From Eublepharis macularius (Eukaryota > Chordata > Lepidosauria > Squamata > Eublepharidae), in NCBI RefSeq assembly GCF_028583425.1, contig NC_072795.1, forward strand, positions 67,098,001 through 67,162,000: 64,000 nucleotides of DNA, read 5' to 3'. Positions 56,695-64,000 of this stretch are shown here, one piece after another. A model generated the notes under the pieces. It was not told the DNA's origin. It made no database searches and saw only the letters and a list, made by a program, of their open reading frames with translations. The first letter of the stretch is position 1, and every line of letters begins with the position of its first letter. A program made the translations under genes and the position numbers.

Positions 56695-56925
56695 CAGTAT
56701 AGTGGTTAGAATTTCAGAGTAGGCTATAGGAGACCCAGCTTTGAATCACCACTCTGCTGTGGAAGCTCAATGGGTGACACTGATCCAGTCATACACTTTC
56801 AGTACAAAGTACCTCTCAGGGTTGTTGTGAGGATAATATGGAGGCAAGGAGACTGATATGAGCTGCTTTGAGCCCCCATTGTGGAGGAAAGCAGTATATA
56901 AATGAAGTAAATCAATAAATACAGG
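56695..56925 (+). mobile_element. tRNA-derived SINE, second subfamily
   Basis: AGTATAGTGGTTAGAATTTC, CTTTGAATCACCACTCTGCT, CAGGGTTGTTGTGAGGATAA, GAGCCCCCATTGTGGAGG and an AAATAAATA-like tail. It resembles 52945-53195. Confidence 0.7.
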
Positions 56926-57321
56926 TGAAGATGAGGGAGAAGATAAAAGGTGTTTCGTGGGTTTTAAGAAGAGAAGGATGTAAGGAAAGATAAGCATATA
57001 GAGGCTACCAGGAGGAGGGAAAGAGGAACTCGTGTGGGAAAGGGGATAGAGGGAAAAGTGAAGAATCCCCTTGTGCAATTCCTTGCAGATTCCCCACCAT
57101 GCTACTGGGCCCAGCTTATCAGGCACTACACAACTGGGCCATAGGGAGAGGCTGCTGAGAGTGGAGGAAGGGAGGATGGTGAAGACGGGGGGCAGTTTAA
57201 GATGGATAGGAAGGAGAGAAGGGATTGGGAAAGGGGTACAGTCTATGGGGTCAGTGAAGGGAACGAGGATGGTGAGGAAGGGTAAAATGAGACACCTCCC
57301 CTGGTAAGTGTTTGCAGGTTT
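56926..57321. repeat. Purine-rich intronic sequence, repeated downstream
   Basis: GA-rich plus strand with a repeating theme AGAGGAA...GGGGATA...GGGGGAAAATGA that recurs at 58075-58480. The long minus-strand frames here (for example 56767-57126) arise from the purine bias. Confidence 0.45.
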
Positions 57322-57329
57322 CCCACCTA

Positions 57330-57546
57330 CAGGGCTTTTTTTCAGGGGGAACAGAGTTCCGGAACCTCTTGAAAATGGTCACATGGCTGGTGGCCCCGCC
57401 CCCTGATCTCCAGACAGCGGCGTGGAGGGCAATCTCAACTCCCCTCTGTCTGGAGATCAGGGGGCGGAGCCACCAGCCATGTGACCATTTTCTCTGAGGG
57501 CAACCCATTGAGTTCCACCACCTCTTTCCCCAGAAAAAAAGCCCTG
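57330..57546. mobile_element. hAT-type MITE with 8-bp target duplication
   Basis: 217 bp between two copies of CCCACCTA (57322-57329 and 57547-57554). Ends are CAGGGCTTTTTTTC and its complement. Long inner arms (AAAATGGTCACATGGCTGGT and CTGATCTCCAGACAG with their complements) fold to a palindrome. It has no coding capacity. The 8-bp duplication and CAG-type ends indicate the hAT superfamily. Confidence 0.88.
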
Positions 57547-58754
57547 CCCACCTATATAGTCTAATTTTCAACTCGGCCAAATCTGATGCTTAAATAGAAT
57601 ACTTAAATCTGGAGACTGAACAGACAAGACAGAACTTTCCTCAAAATTGCCATAGAGTTGCAGAAATATCTGAAATCTTTTTAAAAATTGAGGGGTTTAT
57701 CCCCCAAAATGATGAAAGGAGCACCTGTAGCTTTAAAAGAATGGATGTCCTCTGAAGCTGTTGCTAGGGAACCACAACAGTATTGTCAGACCTTGGTTTC
57801 TGTGAGGAAAATGCAGAGGGAAGTGGGGGCCTTTCCAGGGCTGTTTTTGCCTTTGAGGGAGGACTCATTAGGGCCAAGCCCAGTAGCAAACACTGGGTGA
57901 CTTGCTACCTCATGACCTCCATGGCTTACATAGGATTGGTGCCTTGCCACTGTTCAACCACAGTCACCCCCATAGAAGCTAATATTGTTTAGTGGTTAGA
58001 GTTGTGGACTGGGAGACTTGCTGTGGGGCCCCATTGTAGATAAAGATGTGTGTAAATAAATAATAAACTAGCTGAAGATGGGAGGCAGATAAAAGATGGG
58101 TTGGTGGGAAGGAGAAAAGGAGGCAGGGGAAGGTGAGGATATGGGGCTTGCTATAATAAGAGAAAGAGGAAGTAGTGTGGGGAAGGGGATACAGGGGGAA
58201 ATGAGGTCCCTCCGCAAGTCCTTGTGTAACTGGACCTGGCTGAGCAGCATGCATCATGCAATTGGGCCATAGTTTTCTTGTGTAGATGCTGCTGGGGTGG
58301 GGTGGGGAAAACTGAGAGGGGCAGGAAAGGGTTGGTTGTCTGCTGGGTGGGAAGAAGAGAAAAAAGAAGGAAAGGGGAAAGGCTGTGTTGGCATTCAAGG
58401 AAAGGAAAGAGGAAATCGTGCAGGATGGTCCATATTTCAAATAGTGGATGTTCTCAAACATTGATGACTGTAATGGATCTAATTTAGGCATAGCTGTGAT
58501 TTGTTACCATATCTAAATACCCAAACTATTTTTAAGAAAGGGCTGCAAACCAGGATATGAAACCAGGATTTGAAGTTAGCTTGCAGTTGATGGATTGCAT
58601 TAAACATGGTTAAACATCTGTTTTGAGCAGATTTTTTATCAAATTCTCTAGATTTGGAGTAATTATTGTGCCTTTTTATAGATGTAGGCTGAATATACAT
58701 CTTGCTCAGTTGTTGAAGTGGCTAGCAATTTTTTTAGCCCTGTTGTTATTCCAT
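57547..58754. other. SUFU intron 2, repeated and purine-rich sequence
   Basis: 57700-57960 repeats 56440-56690; 57990-58075 holds a short SINE remnant (AGTGGTTAGAGTTGTGGACT, AATAAATAATAAA); 58075-58480 is purine-rich and similar to 56926-57300. The 170-codon minus frame at 57979-58491 is low complexity. Confidence 0.45.
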
Positions 58755-59135
58755 GTGGACCTATTTTTACTTTCAGGAGCTAGACGGAGCATGCATATCA
58801 CTCCCATTCTGCAGTCACTTCCTTGGCTACCCATTACTGACAGAGTTCAATTCAAGGTCATGCCTATTACATTAAAAGCCATTCATGGCCTAGGCAACTC
58901 ATATCTGTGGAACCACCTCTTTCCCTATGTTCCACCACAGCAGCTTTGCTCACCTGAACTGGGCTTTCTGCAGATACCACCCTGCAGTTGGGCAAAATCA
59001 GCAGCAGCCCACACATGTGCTTTCTCTGTGGTAATTCTTATGGAATGGCCTGCCTGAGGAGGTCAGGAAAGTCCCACTGTCCTGGCTTTTGACAAACTAT
59101 GCAAGGCTGAATTATTCAAGAGAGCTTTGTACCCT
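58755..59135 (+). mobile_element. L2-clade LINE C-terminal fragment
   Basis: The frame at 58623-59057 includes GARRSMHITPILQSLPWLPI, TDRVQFKVMPITLKAIHGLG and SYLWNHLFPYVPPQQL, an L2 reverse transcriptase C-terminus, ending with CTGAGGAGGTCAGGAAAGTC. Confidence 0.8.
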
Positions 59136-59699
59136 AATTATAGGGCTGCGTCATAAGAAATAGTACCTTTTTACCTTTAGTAACACTCAAGAAGGTTTAA
59201 TCATACCTTTCCCATTTTATTGTCTCATCTCTGGAGACAGCCATTAAGTTATTTTGGGGCAGAAGATGCCATCCTGCCCCAGGGTATGTTCCACAGTATA
59301 ATTCGGCAGCCCTCTGTCATAGTTGTGTGTATGTGTTCTTGGATCCGACACCCACCCTTGGACATGTGTCTGAGCCTCTCATTTCCTGCCACAAAGCACT
59401 GGTCACTCAAAGCTACTCTCTCACAGATATCCTCTGCCTTCTAGACTGGTAAATATTACTCAACCCTGTACTCCTCTCCATTCCCCCCCTTCTCTAGTTA
59501 GCCCTATGTGTATGTTGTGTGTGATTTCCTGTGTGTTTTTTTGCTACCCCCTTAATAAAAACCATTTCTGTTGAACATCCATTTGTTCTTATTAAGAGTT
59601 CTCTAAAGGAATGATGCTCGTATACACAACTAGTTACCCCCTCTTACTGCTTCTCCTTATACGCTAATTCCCCCAACAATTTTGGTAATAACACTCTTT
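59136..59699. other. SUFU intron 2 spacer
   Basis: No recognised element. Confidence 0.5.
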
Positions 59700-59977
59700 A
59701 TATGGTTGTTGTGGGTTTTCCGGGCTGTATTGCCGTGGTCTTGGCATTGTAGTTCCTGACATTTCACCAGCAGCTGTGGCTGGCATCTTCAGAGGTGTAG
59801 CACCAAAAGACAGAGATCTCTCAGTGTCACAGTGTCTTTTGGTGCTACACCTCTGAAGATGCCAGCCACAGCTGCTGGCAAAACGTCAGGAACTACAATG
59901 CCAAGACCACGGCAATACAGCCCGGAAAACCCACAACAACCATCGTTCTCCGGCCGTGTAAGCCTTCGACAATACAT
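59700..59977. mobile_element. Palindromic Penelope-type terminal repeat, copy 2
   Basis: Same inverted arms as 31276-31568, here with a complete right arm (to TTCGACAATACAT) and a shortened left arm. The hammerhead-like motifs at 59755-59795 (minus) and 59850-59890 (plus) are each damaged: the plus copy has AAAA for GAAA, and the minus copy has lost the ACGT palindrome. Confidence 0.7.
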
Positions 59978-60842
59978 CCAACACTCTTTATAATTAGAAA
60001 ATTATACTAAACTGGCTGATATTAAATGTCCCAAAAATGTCTAAAAAAGTGAATTGATGTTTAGTTTTTTTGCAAAACACTTTTCATAAAGCTGTCATGT
60101 AATAAAGAAATATTAGCAAACTAAATCAGGAGTTTTAATCAATTTATCTGTGTCAATTTGTGTATGAATTAAATAGTTAAGGGAAATCATATTTCTGTTG
60201 TGTTGACGATACACACAAATGATGCAGCAGGTTCGATTTTAGAAGAGGCATTCCTCCTTGTGTTGGAGAAAAAGGGACAAGCCTCTTCTGAAGTGATGCT
60301 TCCTATTAATTTATTTGTGTTAACAAATAACATTTTTTTAAAAAAATCTGCCATCAGATAAATCAGGGACACCTTTTTAATAGCTTAAAAAAGAGTTATA
60401 TCCTGTTAATACAGCTATGTAAACTACTCCAGTGTTGCAGGACTAGCTGCTGTAATGGCCAAGCCACTACTAACGTTTGTATCATCTTAATAATTTCCTA
60501 AAAATATGCTCTGAGAGTTAACAAAATAATCCAAACATCGATAGTTGTTTTAAAAGTCCAGATTACAGCCTGATTTTCTGTATCACGTTAGTAGGTTTTC
60601 ACTTTTTGCAAGTATCCAGATATAGTAACTTCTGAACAGATCACAAAACAGTATAGAAATCTTCACTAAAAAACTGGTGCAAAAAGCACAGGATATTGTT
60701 TCAGTGCCATTTGCTTAAATTTAAATACTATTGTTGATTGGGTAATTTGGCATCAGTCTCCCTCAGATATTATCAGATAATAAAAGAGATTTATCTAAAG
60801 TCCAGTCTTAAAATATTAAGGGCAGACTTCACATTAATTTTT
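59978..60842. other. SUFU intron 2 spacer
   Basis: AT-rich sequence with no recognised element. Confidence 0.5.
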
Positions 60843-63800
60843 AAAATTTATTTATATATAGTCCATCTTTCTTACTGAGACCCAAGGCAGATTATACAGA
60901 GCAAATGAATACAATATAATCAACAGCTAGGACATTCACTGAGCAAAGTACAACATGATCAAAAGTTATGACATTCAATGAACCGATACAAGAGGGTATA
61001 TATGGTAACAGAAAATTTGAAAACAAGCATATAGCCAAGTAGAGAGATAATATCTTTCTGAAACAAAGCATGACTAATTAACCTGACATCTTTAACAATG
61101 TAGAAACTTCCCAGTGGAAACATATTTACATCTGCAGACAGTACCCCATAGCATAGTCTATAGTCCTTATTCCTCCCAAGGCATCTCTCTGAGCCATTTC
61201 TTATAACACAGCACGATAATCTGAATGAAAAGCCCCCCTGAACAATTCAGTTTTGCATTGTTTCTGAAAAGCCAGTAGAGCAGGACCCCCTCAGATAGGC
61301 CATTCCATAAGGTGGGGGCTCCCACAGAGAAAGCATGTGTATGGGCAGCTGTTGATTTAGCACAACTGCATGGTGGTATCTGCAGAAGGACCTGTTCAGA
61401 TGAGCTGAATATATATAGAGAGGCAGTTGCACAAACATGAAGAGCCAAGGCCATGAAGAGCTTTTAATGTAATAGTCATGACTAGGGGTGTGAAAGGACA
61501 GAAAGATTCAGTTTTCCTCGATTTCTGAAGTGGGAAAAAGAATTGGAAATAAGTGATTTTCAAAGTGGCAAGCTGCTTTGGAAACTGCTTATTGCCCCGC
61601 TTTGGTATGCTCCGTGAAGATTTGGAGCACACCAAAAGTTTCCGCCCCACTTCTTATTTCACCTGATGGGAGGGGGATGAGGGGGTTTCCTCCTCCCCCT
61701 CTCATCGGGTGAAATAAGTGGGGGCAGGGCTTCCTGCACTTCAGCTGGCCCGTGGGGGGATTTCCCCCGCTGGCCAGCTGAAGTTTAAAGGGCTCTTTCT
61801 GTGCTCCTTGCAAGTGCCATGGATAGGGCTCTTCCTGGCCTGTGGGAGGGATTCCCCTGGCTGGGCAGCTGAAGTGTAAAGGGCCCTTTCCATGCCCCTT
61901 GCAAGCACCATGGAAAGGGCCCTTCCCGTGCTTCACCTGGCCCACAGGGGCGGATTCCCCGTGCTGGCCAGCTGAAGTTTAAAGAGCCCTTTCCGTGCCA
62001 CTTGGCCCTTCAAACTTCAGTAGGCCGGTGGCGGGGTTAGCTGGAGCCAACCAAGGGGTTTGAAAGTCCCCCCCAAAGCGACCTGAATTGCTTCGGGAAG
62101 CTTTGATTCAGCATTTATGAATTGGGGCCAGCATGCTGGCCTGATTCGGAAATCCTGAATCTTTACAAATTGGGTCTGATTTGGATATTTCTCCCAAATT
62201 GGAAACTGGAATTGTGCAGCCCTAATCAAGACCTTGAACTGAGCCCTGTAAGTGATGGGTAGCCAATAGACTGCAGAATTGAAGTGATATGCATGCCCCA
62301 TCTAGCTCCTGAAAGTAAACTAGCTGCAGCGTTCTGCACTAGCTGGAGTCTCCACGATGACTATGAGAGGAGATCTATGTTGAGTACATTACAGTAGGCT
62401 AGTCTTGATGTTACTTTGGCATGAGTCTAGGTAGCCAGATCGGCCATGTCACAGTAGGGGGCTATCTTCCACGCTAGTCTGAGTTGGGAGAAGACTTTTT
62501 TGTAACTGCGTTTATTTGCTTTTCTAGCAGCAGTGCTGGGTCTAGTATAATCCCTAAGCTTTTAATTGAGTCAGCCAGGGTCAACTGGAGCCCATCAAAG
62601 TAGGAAGCACAGTGTTATTCAAAATCTTTACTTTTCCAATCAGCATCACCTCCATCATGTCTGGGTTCAGTTTCAGTTTATTTAACAACAACTGTCAAGT
62701 AGAGACTCAGGACTGCTACTGAATCACCAGGGGATTTAGATAATGATTTAATATATAGAGCTGGGTATTAACTGCATATTAATGGCATCCAGTTCCATAG
62801 CTACAAATGATTTCTTCTAAAGGTTTTATGGAGAGGTTGAATAACATGGGGGATAAGATTGCACCTTGTGGAACCCTGCAAGATAATTCTCACACTAAAA
62901 ATAGCCGATTTCCAATACCAATCCTTTGAGTCCCTTCCATGAGAAATGGTTTAAACCAATCCAAGGCATATCCCCTGATACCTACCTCTGCCTCCAAATG
63001 TCTCAGCAGGATGGTGTGGTCTACGGTATCGAAAGCTGCAGATAAATCTAGGAGGAGCAACATTGAAGCATGGCCTTTGTCTACATTCTGTCGGAGGTAA
63101 TCAGCTAGAGCCACCAGAGCCATCTCCATCCCACAGCCTGAACTAAAACCAAACTGAAAAGGGTCCAAAGCGCAAGAGTTGTCCAAGAAGGCATGGAGTT
63201 GGTCAGCTACTGCTCTCACAACCCATTTGCCCAGAAATGGCAGATTAGAGCCTGGGCAGTACTGGGCAGTGTCTACGGATGATTTTTGAAGTAGACAGCA
63301 GATGGCCTTTCTTTGAGAGATTGAGGAAAGGTACCTTGAGTTAGTGATTCCAAGGGCTCTTTTATATGATCTTTACAAAATTTTAGTAGCCAGGGTGGGC
63401 ATGGATATACAAGTAGTAGCCTTCACAGGGTGTACAAGTAGTAGCCTTCACAGAAGCTAACATTCTGTCAATATCCTTCATTGTAACTGGGTCAAAATGA
63501 TTCAGAAATAGGTTGGATGGTGTGTTAAGCATTACTTTTTCCTTGCCTACATTATACGTGCCATCCAGCTTGGAGTGTATTTGAGCTCTTTTATCAGCAA
63601 AAATCTTTACAAAGGTATTGCAGCTAATTTTCTGTTTTTGAACCAGAGAAGATTCAGATTTAGGGGTCAAAAGATGTTGAAGTACCTTAAACAGTTGGGA
63701 TGGACATGAACTAGGTGATGGAATGGTTACTGAAAAATAACATTTCTTTGCTGCTATCACTGCTGCTTCAGAAGTCTTCCAATGAGCTGTGCAGCATGCT

Positions 63801-64000
63801 TTATCAGATTCAGCACAAGTTTTCCACCAGTGTCTTTCCAGATGTCTTCCAGCCTTCTTTAGATCACCTAGCTCTGCAGTGAACCACAGGGCTGGCTTAT
63901 ACTGCAGGGGAGGGGTCAGTGAGGAACAATGTTGTCAGTAACTTCAAGGAGCTTCACATTCCATGCTTCCACTGCAGCCTTAACAGAGATTGTGTTTGGA
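60843..64000 (-). mobile_element. L2-clade LINE, long copy, interrupted by a hAT-like insert
   Basis: The 3' end is near 60843 (CATCTTTCTTACTGAGACCC on plus). Minus-strand coding remnants run to the right edge. The frame at 62890-63219 keeps MEMALVALADYLRQ and LLLLDLSAAFDTVDHTILLR, typical L2 reverse transcriptase. 61483-62224 is a foreign insert; the L2 text resumes at ACCTTGAACTGAGCCCTGTA. A duplicated 20-base unit near 63408-63445 (TACAAGTAGTAGCCTTCACA) is a small tandem. It continues beyond the window. Confidence 0.85.
61483..62224. mobile_element. hAT-like non-autonomous element with internal repeats
   Basis: 742 bp with ends TAGGGGTGTGAAA and, inverted, TAGGGCTGCACAA. It is flanked by GTCATGAC (61475-61482) and ATCAAGAC (62225-62232), an 8-bp duplication with two differences. 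The middle has repeated units (CAGCTGAAGTTTAAAGGGCT, CCATGGAAAGGGCCCTTCC variants) at about 61720-62000. Confidence 0.68.

Noticed and set aside
57979..58491. 170-codon minus-strand frame
   Set aside because: It is a low-complexity Ser/Pro/Phe sequence opposite a purine-rich tract in SUFU intron 2.
61720..62000. CRISPR-like or regular repeat array
   Set aside because: Repeats are irregular in length and spacing, lie in a hAT-like insert, and the DNA is vertebrate.
52598..64000. Search for SUFU exon 3
   Set aside because: No match to the expected FTGTDGPSGFGFELTF-type peptide was found in any frame, so exon 3 probably lies beyond the window.

Overview
This is vertebrate nuclear DNA, most likely from a squamate reptile (lizard or gecko type). 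Two conserved, intron-containing genes lie head to head: ACTR1A (dynactin subunit Arp1/centractin, minus strand) and SUFU (suppressor of fused, plus strand). The same pair is neighbours on human 10q24, as I recall it. The rest is a dense mosaic of L2 and CR1 LINEs, tRNA-derived SINEs resembling Sauria SINEs, Penelope-like elements, a DIRS element, a Gmr1-type LTR retrotransposon and hAT-type MITEs. That mix suggests a squamate; I cannot name the species.

Layout. 57-17713 (minus): ACTR1A. I placed all 11 coding exons by splice sites, phase and protein match; they join to exactly 376 codons plus a stop. Its 8-kb first intron holds a SINE and a Penelope-like element with reverse transcriptase and GIY-YIG endonuclease. 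17714-22252: intergenic region with the ACTR1A promoter (ZNF143-type sites), CR1 and SINE debris, and the CpG-rich SUFU promoter. 22253-52597 (plus): SUFU exons 1 and 2. The 30-kb intron between them contains an L2 with another L2 nested in it, an L1 end, a palindromic repeat, a DIRS element inserted into an L2, an APE-type LINE, and a Gmr1-like element with paired LTRs, a 5-bp target duplication, a primer binding site and a polypurine tract. 52598-64000: start of SUFU intron 2, with SINEs, a SINE nested in a CR1, two hAT-like elements and a long minus-strand L2. SUFU exon 3 was not found.

The only cellular functions encoded are dynactin-based transport (ACTR1A) and Hedgehog signalling control (SUFU). 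The most unusual content is in the mobile DNA: (1) a Ty3/Gypsy element with integrase before reverse transcriptase and a SCAN-like gag; (2) a DIRS element whose inverted ends, internal complementary region and GTTC flanks fit a circular-intermediate model; (3) three separate families of small hammerhead-ribozyme-like motifs, all with self-complementary stem III and one extra nucleotide before stem II; (4) nested insertions that give a relative order of events. I found no CRISPR array, bacterial-type system or clearly new protein-coding system.
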